Shown in pieces: positions 31,754-38,344 of a DNA stretch of 38,344 nt; within the stretch, counting starts at the first letter, position 1, and every line of letters starts with the position of its first letter. Source of the stretch: Nonomuraea terrae (GTDB lineage Bacteria > Actinomycetota > Actinomycetes > Streptosporangiales > Streptosporangiaceae); the NCBI RefSeq assembly GCF_004348995.1, contig NZ_SMKQ01000068.1, forward strand, positions 1 to 38,344. Direction: 5' to 3'. A model generated the notes under the pieces. That model ran no database searches and was not told the origin of the DNA. It saw only the letters and a list, made by a program, of their open reading frames with translations. Position numbers and translations under genes: made by a program.

Positions 31754-32518
31754 ATGCTCATCCCCCGTACCTTGAAGAGTCGCCTCGATCTGCCCGTCAA
31801 GCGTGTCGGCCTCGCCGTGGGCGGCGCCGTCCTGGCCGCGTCCACCGCCTTCGCCGCCCTGCCCGGCGCCGCGCAGGCCGCGCAGGTCACGCCCGCCGAC
31901 CGCGCTCCCGCGCCCGCCGCCGAGGCCGGGCCCCTCACCTACGGTCTCGACGTCTCGCACTACCAGCCCACCTACGACTGGGCCGACAGCTCCGCGCAGT
32001 TCGGCATCATCAAGGCCACCGAGGGCACCGACTTCGTCGACTCCTCCTTCGCCAGGCACTGGCGCGAGCTCGGCAAGAAGGGCATCGTTCGCGGGGCCTA
32101 CCACTTCGCCCACCCGGGCAACGACGCCGTCAGCGAGGCCAAGCACTTCCTGTCCGTGGTGAACTCGCAGCCCGCCAAGGCCGGCGACCTGCTGGTGCTC
32201 GACCTGGAGAGTGCCGACGGCCAGTCCGTCGACGAGGTCAACGCCTGGGCCAAGACATGGCTGGGGTACGTGAAGGAGAAGACCGGGATCACCCCGATGT
32301 TCTACAGCGGCTGGAACTTCGCCGACACCTACGGCAAGGGCCTGTCGGAGTACCCGCTGTGGGTCGCGCACTACAGCAAGGCCAGGGGCCAGGTGAGTCC
32401 GCCCGCCGACTGGAAGTCGTGGACGATCCACCAGTACACCGACTCCCCCATCGACCAGAACGTCTCCGCGCTGACCGTGAACCAGCTGCGTGACCTGGGC
32501 CGCCGTACCGCCTGACCA
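31754..32518 (+). CDS. Secreted glycoside hydrolase family 25 lysozyme
   Basis: A 254-codon gene (253 residues when counted without any tail) for an exported muramidase that cleaves peptidoglycan. Signal peptide about 1-42 (hydrophobic VGLAVGGAVLAASTAFAAL, then AQA). The GH25 domain follows: LDVSHYQP (Asp 66), IIKATEG, GAYHFAHPG, the catalytic VLDLE (Asp 150, Glu 152), MFYSGWNF, LWVAHYS and the C-terminal WTIHQY. No wall-binding repeats are present. ATG 31754 has AGGAG 11 nt upstream, directly after the c-di-AMP riboswitch, so production of this wall-cutting enzyme should follow c-di-AMP level. Exact end: the TGA stop is at 32513-32515, and the last bases listed are approximate to within one codon. 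Confidence 0.93.
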
Positions 32519-32550
32519 CTCCCCCGCATGAGCGCGGTCCCCGCGGCCGC

Positions 32551-32616
32551 GCCCGGCGGGGCCCTCCCCGCGCCGACAGCCACGCGCATCGGACGTCGGG
32601 GCGGGCCCCGCCGGGC
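32551..32616. repeat. GC-rich inverted repeat after the lysozyme gene
   Basis: GCCCGGCGGGGCCC (32551-32564) is exactly complementary to GGGCCCCGCCGGGC (32603-32616), with a 38-nt loop. It is 35 bp past the lysozyme stop and may act with the next hairpin in termination or mRNA protection. Confidence 0.55.
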
Positions 32617-32629
32617 CCCTCGCACACCA

Positions 32630-32659
32630 GGAAGCCACGGCCGTTCGGCCGTGGCTTCC
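32630..32659. terminator. Strong bidirectional hairpin terminator
   Basis: GGAAGCCACGGCC (32630-32642), loop GTTC, GGCCGTGGCTTCC (32647-32659): a perfect 13-bp stem between the convergent lysozyme and CBS genes. Confidence 0.85.
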
Positions 32660-32685
32660 GGTTCTTGGACGTCGGTCGAGCCGCG

Positions 32686-33120
32686 TCACGCCGGGGCGTA
32701 GACCCGGTGGACGAACTCGGCCAGCTTGCTGTCGGGCAGCTCCTTGGCCAGGTCGGACTCGCTGACCATGCCGACGATCCGGTGGTTGTCGATCACCGGC
32801 AGGCGCTTGATCTGGTGCTGCTCCATCTTCTGCAGCGCCTCCTCGACGCTGGTGTGAGCCTCCACCCACACCAGCCCGCGGGCCAGCTCGCCCGCCGTGG
32901 TCGTGTCGAGGTTCTTGCCCTCGGCACAGCATTTGACCACGATGTCCCGGTCGGTGATGATGCCCTTCAGCCGGTCGTCCTCACCGCAGATCGGCAGCGA
33001 GCCGACCGACATGTCGCGCATCATTTCCGACGCCCGGCGCAGGGAGTCGTTCTCGCCGACGCAGGCGGCTCCCTTGTGCATGACGTCCTGGACGGTCTTG
33101 CCGACTCCTGAGGTACCCAT
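32686..33120 (-). CDS. CBS-domain pair protein (Hrp1-like)
   Basis: A 144-residue protein with two well-formed CBS motifs: about 8-70 (VQDVMHKGAACVGENDSLRR, MSVGSLPICGEDDRLKGIIT, then DRDIV) and about 75-140 (VSVEEALQKMEQHQIKRLPV in outline, VGMVSESDLAKEL). The order and the DRDI signature resemble mycobacterial hypoxic response protein 1, a small CBS dimer. ATG 33120 has GGGAGG upstream; a longer frame to 33153 is less likely. The first CBS has Cys residues in CCAEGK and ICGED. It probably senses adenosyl nucleotides. It is distinct from the CBS protein at 24401. Confidence 0.9.
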   Translation of the reverse strand: MGTSGVGKTVQDVMHKGAACVGENDSLRRASEMMRDMSVGSLPICGEDDRLKGIITDRDIVVKCCAEGKNLDTTTAGELARGLVWVEAHTSVEEALQKMEQHQIKRLPVIDNHRIVGMVSESDLAKELPDSKLAEFVHRVYAPA

Positions 33121-33189
33121 ATCGGCCTCCCGTGGTAGACGAACCGGGTTCACTGCTCCCCTACCCGTCAGATCGAGGCTCAGTAGCGG

Positions 33190-33642
33190 TCAGCGCCCGT
33201 AGGTTCCGACGAATGTTCCCGAGGCCAGCGTGTTGCCGTCGATCGCGCGCCGGAACTCGTCGGCGGAGAAGCCGTCGGACAGCCCGGACGGCCGGGTCAG
33301 CGCGAAAAGCCGGAAGAAGTAGCGGTGCGGCGCGTCGCCGACGGGCGGATGCGGGCCGCCGTACCCCTGCCCGCCGTAGTCGTTGCGGCCGACGGCGAGC
33401 CCTTTGAGGTCGGCGCCTGGGTCGAGCCCCGTCGTGTCGGGCGGGATGCCCGCGACCAGCCAATGGGTGAAGCTGCCCATCGGCGCGTCCGGATCGTCGC
33501 ACAGCAGCGCCAACTCGGCCGCGCCGTCGGGCACGCCCTCCCATTCCAGCTCCGGCGACAGGTCACCGGCCTCGTGGGAGTGCTCGTACGGGATGAGCGT
33601 GTGGTCGTTGAAGGCGCTGCTGCGCAGTGTGATGCCAGCCAT
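33190..33642 (-). CDS. YbhB/YbcL-type phosphatidylethanolamine-binding-protein homologue
   Basis: A 150-residue PEBP/Raf-kinase-inhibitor-like protein, cytoplasmic as no signal is seen. Ligand-site motifs: LCDDPDAPMGSFTHWLV (DPDAP and HW) at about 48-63 and the YGGPHPPVGDAPHRYFF loop at about 93-109. The bacterial members' function is not settled; binding of small anionic ligands or enzyme inhibition is proposed. ATG 33642 has GGGCAGG upstream. It lies 69 bp past the CBS gene's start on the same strand and may be co-transcribed with it. Confidence 0.92.
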   Translation of the reverse strand: MAGITLRSSAFNDHTLIPYEHSHEAGDLSPELEWEGVPDGAAELALLCDDPDAPMGSFTHWLVAGIPPDTTGLDPGADLKGLAVGRNDYGGQGYGGPHPPVGDAPHRYFFRLFALTRPSGLSDGFSADEFRRAIDGNTLASGTFVGTYGR

Positions 33643-33807
33643 GCCTGCCCGCTGCCCGTGCTCCCCCGCTCCACACCCGGCCCGCGAAGCACCTGGTCAA
33701 CGGCCAAAGCAGGCGATGCCACCGGATGCCAGCGCCTACCTGGATTTTCCGCGACACGGAGACATGAGCCAGCGAGCCGCCCGGCGCTCGTTGGGATGCT
33801 CACTGCT

Positions 33808-34380
33808 ATGACGCTGGAGGAACAGGAACCGGAGCTCGGCCCGGAGCACTCACCGGCGCTCGCGGCGGACGTCCGCGCCGCGCGCGGCCGGTACCGGGAG
33901 CTGCTGGAGCGGCTCGACGCCCGGCTCGACGAGCCGGGCCCGCAGGTCTCGACCGTCGCCTACGTGGCGCTCGCCGCCCAGCTCGCGCTCGCCCACGCGG
34001 TCGAGCTGGCGTCCCTGCTGCACGGCGAGGACCTGGAGGCGAAGGCGGCCAAGCTCGTGGACGCGGTGTGGGACGGCGTGCGCCTCGACGTCGCGCGGGA
34101 GAGCTGCGCCCGCAGCATCCGCGCGAGCTGGTCGGCGAGCCTGGCCGACATGCTGGAGGAGTGCGACCTCGACGAGCAGGTGCCGCCGCGGGCGGTGATG
34201 GCGCTGGCGGCGACGCTGGCCGCGGGCCTGGTCCAGGCCCAGGTGGAGCCCGAGCACTGGCCGCTGCGCGAGATGGCGCGGACGGTGACCAAGCAGTCTC
34301 TGCAGTCGGCCGTGGCCGGCCGCCGGGACGAGGCGATGGCCCACTGGTTCGCCTCGTTCGGACGTATCCGGCCCCGCTGA
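33808..34380 (+). CDS. Hypothetical helical protein
   Basis: A 190-residue protein I do not recognise. It is almost wholly helical and Ala/Glu/Arg-rich: YRELLERLDARLDE, AAQLALAHAVELASLLHG, LVDAVWDGVRLDVARESC, AVMALAATLAAGLVQAQVE. There is no signal, membrane segment or known motif. The start is uncertain: ATG 33808 or ATG 33796, neither with a clear ribosome site. Codon use with G/C at third positions supports a real gene. It is divergent from the PEBP protein and converges on LacI with a 3-bp gap. Confidence 0.65.
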   Translation: MTLEEQEPELGPEHSPALAADVRAARGRYRELLERLDARLDEPGPQVSTVAYVALAAQLALAHAVELASLLHGEDLEAKAAKLVDAVWDGVRLDVARESCARSIRASWSASLADMLEECDLDEQVPPRAVMALAATLAAGLVQAQVEPEHWPLREMARTVTKQSLQSAVAGRRDEAMAHWFASFGRIRPR

Positions 34381-34383
34381 ACG

Positions 34384-35436
34384 CTACGGCGCGGAGCGGG
34401 CGGGGGTGCTGTCGCGCAGGACGACGCGGGTCGGCATCTCCGCCGACAGCTCCGCGCCCGCCGCCTCGTCCTGCGCCAGCGCGAGCCGCATGGCCCGCGT
34501 GCCGGCCTCCCGCAGCGGGACGGCCACGGAGGTGAGCGCCGGGACGACGTCGACCGCCGAGGCGATGTCGTCGAACCCCGCCACCCCGATGTCGGCGCCC
34601 GGAACGACGCCGGCGTCGCGGAAGGCGGTCATGGCGCCGATCGCCATCACGTCGTTGACCGCGAACACCGCCTCCACGTCCTCGAACCCGCGCGCCACCA
34701 GCCGCCGCGCCGCCTCGTAACCGCCCTCCCTGGTGAAGCCGGTCTCGACGGCGAGCGGCTCGGGCACGCCGCAGCCGCGCAGCCCGGCGAGGAAGCCCTC
34801 GTGCCGGTCGCGGGACGTGCGGATCGCCGCAGGCGCCACGAAGACGGCGAAGCGGCGGTAGCCGGCGCCGAGCAGCGCCCGCGCGAGCCGTTCCGCGCCG
34901 CCGCGGTTGTCGATGGTGACGGTCGGGAACGGCAGGTCCTGCTGGCTGATCAGCACCACCCGCCCGCCGGCCGTACGGTAGTGGCGCAGCTCCTCGGCCA
35001 GGGCGTCGCCGGTGCCGGCGCCGTCGACGCGGCTGCCGGCGACGATGATGACGCGCGGACGCTGGCCGCGCAGGGTCCTGACGATCTCCAGCTCGCGTTC
35101 GGGCGAGCCCTCGGCCACCGCCATGGTGACGATGAGCCGGTCCGCCTCCGCCGCCCGGCTGACCCCGGCGGCGATGGCGGAGAAGTAGGGGTCGGCCACG
35201 TCGCGCACCACCAGCGCGACGGTCCTGGTCGACCCCTTCGCGATGGCCTGCGCCGACAGGTGCGGCTGGTAGCCGAGCTTGGCCGCCGCCGCCCGCACCC
35301 GGGAGGCGTTCTCCGACCTGACGTTGCGCGTGCTGCCGTTGAGCGCGCGCGACGCCGTGGCGATGGAGACGCCGGCCTCCCGGGCGACGTCGTGCAGCGT
35401 TGGCGGGGACTTGGGCCCGTCGTGCATGCCGGTCAT
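34384..35436 (-). CDS. LacI-family transcriptional regulator
   Basis: A 350-residue LacI/GalR repressor. N-terminal HTH: TLHDVAREAGVSIATASRAL, NGSTRNVRSENASRVRAAAA, then the hinge helix with LGYQPHLSAQAIA. The sugar-binding core follows: STRTVALVVRDVADPYFSAI, VFAVNDVMAIGAM and IGVAGFDDIASAV. ATG 35436 was taken; ATG 35427 is possible, and neither has a strong ribosome site. It starts 13 bp after the beta-helix gene on the same strand, so it is probably the last gene of that transcript and may regulate it in response to a saccharide. Confidence 0.92.
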   Translation of the reverse strand: MTGMHDGPKSPPTLHDVAREAGVSIATASRALNGSTRNVRSENASRVRAAAAKLGYQPHLSAQAIAKGSTRTVALVVRDVADPYFSAIAAGVSRAAEADRLIVTMAVAEGSPERELEIVRTLRGQRPRVIIVAGSRVDGAGTGDALAEELRHYRTAGGRVVLISQQDLPFPTVTIDNRGGAERLARALLGAGYRRFAVFVAPAAIRTSRDRHEGFLAGLRGCGVPEPLAVETGFTREGGYEAARRLVARGFEDVEAVFAVNDVMAIGAMTAFRDAGVVPGADIGVAGFDDIASAVDVVPALTSVAVPLREAGTRAMRLALAQDEAAGAELSAEMPTRVVLRDSTPARSAP

Positions 35437-35449
35437 TGTGGCATCGGCG

Positions 35450-38254
35450 TCACGCGCCCGCGGCTCCCTCGACGGCGAGCCCCTGCGAGACCCGGAAGTC
35501 GTCGATGGTGACGCTGCCGTAGTTGGAGCTGTTGGCGTAGTAGTCGACCTGCGCGACGGCGTCCAGCGGGGCTCGGAAGGCGGCGTCGTCCAGCACGCGC
35601 CGGCCGTCGAGGTACAGGTCGAAGTGCTGGTTGACGGTGTCGATGACGATGGAGACGCGATACCGGCGGCCGGGTTCGTAGGCGCCGAGCGTCTTGGTGG
35701 CCGTGCCCTCGTAGGCGACGATCGTGTCCTTGGTGAAGGCGACGCTGACGGCGTTCTGGCCGTTCGTGCCCCTGATGTACGGCACGCCCCACCAGTGGTT
35801 GCCGGAGGTGTACGGCTCCTCGCTCATGACGTTCGCCTCGACGGTCACGATGCCGTTCAGAGCGAACGTCCGGGACAGGCTGGTGCTGCCGCTGTCGGCG
35901 GTGCGGGAGAGCCTGGCGCTCTTGCCGTCCGGCGTCTCGACGACCTCGACGCTGCCGCCCGCGCTGCTCACCACGAGGCCGTCGCCGCTGGTCAGAGGCC
36001 CGGCCGGCAGGTCGTCGAAGGTGTGCTCGGCCACGGTCTCGGCGGTCGGGCTCAGCAGGAGCAGCGAGCCGGCGTCGGTCTCGGTGACGGGCTCCACGGT
36101 GACGCCCGTCCGGGTCGCCGCGAGGTGACCGGCGGCCTCGGCGCGGACCGTGTACCCCTCCCCCATCGGCACGTCCGCCACGGCGAAGCCGCCGTCGGCG
36201 CCGCTGGTGGCGGTGGCTAGCGGGCGGTCGCCGTCCAGGACGGTGACGGTGGCGCCGGGCAGCGGCCGGGCGGCCTGGTCGAGGACGCGGCCGGTGACCG
36301 AACCGGCCGTGCTGTTCGGCGTCAGGGTGAGGTCCGCCGTGGAAACGTTGCCGTACCGGACGCGGGCGGTGGCGGTCGCCTGGTCGTATGCGTCCTTGGC
36401 GGCCGTCACGGTGACGTCGCCGAAGCGCACGTCCTTGACCGCGTACCGGCCGTCGGAACCGGTGGTGGCGCTCGCGCCCGCCACGGTCACGGTGGCGCCG
36501 GCGACCGGGTTGCCCGACGGGCTGCGCACGGTGCCGATGACCGCCTCGCCCTTCGCGCCCCTGGCCGTGGCGTACTCGAAGGCGCCGAGGTCGGGGGCAC
36601 CGTTGTACAGCGGCCGGCCCGCGTAGTCGCGCCCGCCGTTCCCGTCGATCCGCGTGCCCGTGTCGATGGCGTACGAGCCGGAGGTGACGCGCAGCCCGTA
36701 CGCGGTCTCCAGGCGCGGGCCGGTCTCCGGCGTGCCGTAGGGGCCGTCGAGGGGAGCGTCGGCGAAGTGCGGGTCGGCGATCACCGCGTGCTCGTCACCC
36801 TCGGGCACCGCGAGATCCGCGCCGCCGTACAGGTTGTGGTCGTAGGTGATGGTCGGGCTCGTCGTCAGCGTCGCGGGCCGCGTCGAGAACAACACGTTGT
36901 CGCTGATGTCGTAGCGGGCTTCGAGGTACGAGCCATACCCGTAGATGAGGTACGCGGATTTGTCGTTGTAAATCGTGTTGTTGTAGATCTTCGCGCTGGC
37001 GGCGCGGTCGGAGTGCAGGTAGATCTGGTAGCGGCTGTTGCCCGCGATGACGTTGTACCTGACGACGGCGTCACCGAAGGCGAACTGGCACAGCAGCACG
37101 CCGTCGCCGTTGTCGTGGATGTAGTTGTACTGCACGACGTGCCGGGTGGTGCCCTTGTCGGGGTCGATGCCGTTGGAGTCGGCGCCGCCGGCCTTCTGCT
37201 GCGTCTCGTACACCTCGTTGAACTGGATCGTCACGTCGTCGGAGAAGTACGACTCGATGCCGGAGGTGCCGGTGCGGTGGACGACGTTGTGCTCGACGCG
37301 CCCGCCGCGCACGTTCGTCAGGTAGACGCCGTTGCAGCCGTAGTCCGTGCCGGCCTGGCTGATGTGGTTGTTCCTGATGACGATGTTCGTGTGCGGGGTG
37401 AACCTGGGGTCGTCCGCGCTCTGCCGGGTGCCCCAGCCGGTCGCCGTCGCGATGGTCTCGCCCGCGTCGTTCCTGCCGTCGCCGGTGTACTGCTTGACCA
37501 CGATGCCGGCGAACGACGTGTCGGCGACGACCGAGTTCTGGATCACCACGTCGTTCAGCACGGTCGCCCGTTCCGGGGGCGCGGTGATGTCGGGCACCGT
37601 GGTGTCGAAGACGATGCCGCCGGTCTTCTTCGAGCCGTCCCAGCCGGTCTGGAAACGCACGCCGGGCGCGTTGTCGGCGATGCTGCCGCCGATCCAGTTC
37701 ACCTGGCCGGTGACGTCGTGCACGTGCACGCCGTCGATGACGAAGCCGTCGAGGGTCTCGCTGTTGTCGCCGGAGACGTGGATGCCGCGCAGGTCGCGCA
37801 GGTTCTCCCCTGGGGTGCCGGTCGGCGGGACCTCGTTGGTGACCTCCAGGTTGCGGATGGTCCAGTACTCCTGGTTGAACAGCCGCACGGCGTCGCCGAC
37901 CTGTCCCGCGCCGTCGATGCGCGGCTTGCCGCCCTTGCCGTAGGCGTCGACGGTGACGGGCGCGCCGCTCGCGCCCGAGCCCTTGGGCCACAGCCGGCCC
38001 TGCCAGCGCTGTCCCGCGCGCAGCAGGATGCGGTCGCCGGGGGCGAACGTGGTCGCGTTCACCTTCTCCAGGCTCTTCCAGGGGTGCGCCCGGTCGCGGC
38101 CGGAGGCCGAGTCGTCGCCGTGGACGGCGTCGACGTAGTAGGTCGTGCCCTTGGTCGCCGCCGCGGCGGGCGCGGCGGGCAGGGCGGCGGGCAGGGCGGT
38201 CAGGGTGAGCGCCGCGGCCATGGCGGCGCCCAGGAACAGTCGGACAGCGTGCAT
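35450..38254 (-). CDS. Secreted right-handed beta-helix protein with two carboxypeptidase-regulatory-like domains and a C-terminal LamG-like domain
   Basis: A 934-residue exported protein likely to act on polysaccharide. Signal peptide about 1-33 (ends AAPAAAA). Parallel beta-helix at about 36-563, starting TTYYVDAVHGDDSASGRDRA and running through repeated turns such as VIRNNHISQ, RVEHNVVHRTG, IQFNEVYE and VVRYNVIAGN; it ends GAPDLGAFEY. Two Ig-like CarboxypepD_reg modules follow at about 570-647 and 651-735 (each G-x-V-x(8)-P-x-AGATVTV). A jelly-roll/LamG-like module is at about 740-934. ATG 38254 follows AAGGAG with 7-nt spacing. Lyase or glycosidase activity is inferred from the fold and the LacI neighbour; catalytic residues cannot be named. 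Confidence 0.88.
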   Translation of the reverse strand: MHAVRLFLGAAMAAALTLTALPAALPAAPAAAATKGTTYYVDAVHGDDSASGRDRAHPWKSLEKVNATTFAPGDRILLRAGQRWQGRLWPKGSGASGAPVTVDAYGKGGKPRIDGAGQVGDAVRLFNQEYWTIRNLEVTNEVPPTGTPGENLRDLRGIHVSGDNSETLDGFVIDGVHVHDVTGQVNWIGGSIADNAPGVRFQTGWDGSKKTGGIVFDTTVPDITAPPERATVLNDVVIQNSVVADTSFAGIVVKQYTGDGRNDAGETIATATGWGTRQSADDPRFTPHTNIVIRNNHISQAGTDYGCNGVYLTNVRGGRVEHNVVHRTGTSGIESYFSDDVTIQFNEVYETQQKAGGADSNGIDPDKGTTRHVVQYNYIHDNGDGVLLCQFAFGDAVVRYNVIAGNSRYQIYLHSDRAASAKIYNNTIYNDKSAYLIYGYGSYLEARYDISDNVLFSTRPATLTTSPTITYDHNLYGGADLAVPEGDEHAVIADPHFADAPLDGPYGTPETGPRLETAYGLRVTSGSYAIDTGTRIDGNGGRDYAGRPLYNGAPDLGAFEYATARGAKGEAVIGTVRSPSGNPVAGATVTVAGASATTGSDGRYAVKDVRFGDVTVTAAKDAYDQATATARVRYGNVSTADLTLTPNSTAGSVTGRVLDQAARPLPGATVTVLDGDRPLATATSGADGGFAVADVPMGEGYTVRAEAAGHLAATRTGVTVEPVTETDAGSLLLLSPTAETVAEHTFDDLPAGPLTSGDGLVVSSAGGSVEVVETPDGKSARLSRTADSGSTSLSRTFALNGIVTVEANVMSEEPYTSGNHWWGVPYIRGTNGQNAVSVAFTKDTIVAYEGTATKTLGAYEPGRRYRVSIVIDTVNQHFDLYLDGRRVLDDAAFRAPLDAVAQVDYYANSSNYGSVTIDDFRVSQGLAVEGAAGA

Positions 38255-38344
38255 CGCCACGCTCCTTGAGAAAGCCGGCGCGCCCGGGCACGCCGGCGGC
38301 CGATCAGCTCGGGTCTGGGGGTGTGGGCGGGTGCCGGCCCGGGC
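38255..38344. other. Upstream region of the beta-helix gene, cut by the window end
   Basis: Only 90 bases are visible. They hold the AAGGAG ribosome site and GC-rich sequence; no clear LacI-type operator was recognised in this part. Confidence 0.3.

Noticed and set aside
36767..38269. 500-codon frame opposite the beta-helix gene
   Set aside because: Val/Asp/Arg-rich antisense frame without a domain; the minus strand encodes a clear secreted protein with signal peptide and ribosome site.
1..38344. CRISPR arrays, tRNA/rRNA genes, prophage or transposon genes
   Set aside because: No regularly spaced repeats, cloverleaf-like sequence, CCA-ended tRNA pattern, integrase or transposase motif was recognised on either strand.

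Overview
The window is very GC-rich DNA with actinobacterial features: strong GGAGG-type ribosome sites, frequent GTG starts, 4-nt ATGA/GTGA gene overlaps, F420-type oxidoreductase, SpoIIE-type PP2C phosphatases with PAS/GAF sensors, a LAL-type LuxR regulator and a c-di-AMP riboswitch of the sort found upstream of actinobacterial cell-wall hydrolases. A soil actinomycete of the Streptosporangiaceae/Nonomuraea kind is my best guess; this is inference from gene style only. No rRNA, tRNA, CRISPR array, transposase or integrase was seen.

Layout. 1-2.8 kb: an MFS drug exporter (cut by the window edge) divergent from a MarR regulator, which faces a second, paralogous MarR; both MarR promoters share an operator-like core. 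2.6-11.1 kb: an AraC remnant, then two paralogous PAS-PAS-GAF-PP2C phosphatases in inverted orientation. The first is intact and the second has lost several catalytic residues. They flank a TetR, an F420-dependent oxidoreductase and a MarR/MFS pair. 11.1-19.8 kb: an alpha/beta hydrolase, a large LAL regulator and, divergent from it, a four-gene translationally coupled operon for a PaoABC-like molybdenum aldehyde oxidoreductase plus a membrane protein built of five two-helix repeats. A 10-bp element is shared by the operon promoter and the hydrolase promoter. 20.1-23 kb: a Tat-exported hydrolase, and a TetR/zinc alcohol dehydrogenase pair with clear operators.

22.9-27.1 kb: a universal stress protein with a P-loop kinase, a CBS-domain protein, a membrane-anchored anti-sigma-like protein whose expected sigma factor is absent, and an orphan SsuA-like lipoprotein. 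27.1-29.5 kb: a TetR divergent from an esterase and a HAD gene, both carrying internal deletions that remove catalytic motifs. 29.5-31.2 kb: a third, intact PAS-GAF-PP2C. 31.5-32.5 kb: a promoter, a c-di-AMP riboswitch and a secreted GH25 lysozyme. 32.5-38.3 kb: a CBS protein, a PEBP-family protein, an unknown helical protein, a LacI regulator and a secreted beta-helix polysaccharide-active protein.

How they fit together: much of the window is environmental sensing and detoxification. It has regulator/exporter pairs, three sensor phosphatases of the partner-switching type, stress proteins (Usp, CBS), and regulated aldehyde/alcohol oxidation. It also shows local gene decay (AraC fragment, esterase, HAD, degenerate phosphatase, possible lost sigma factor).
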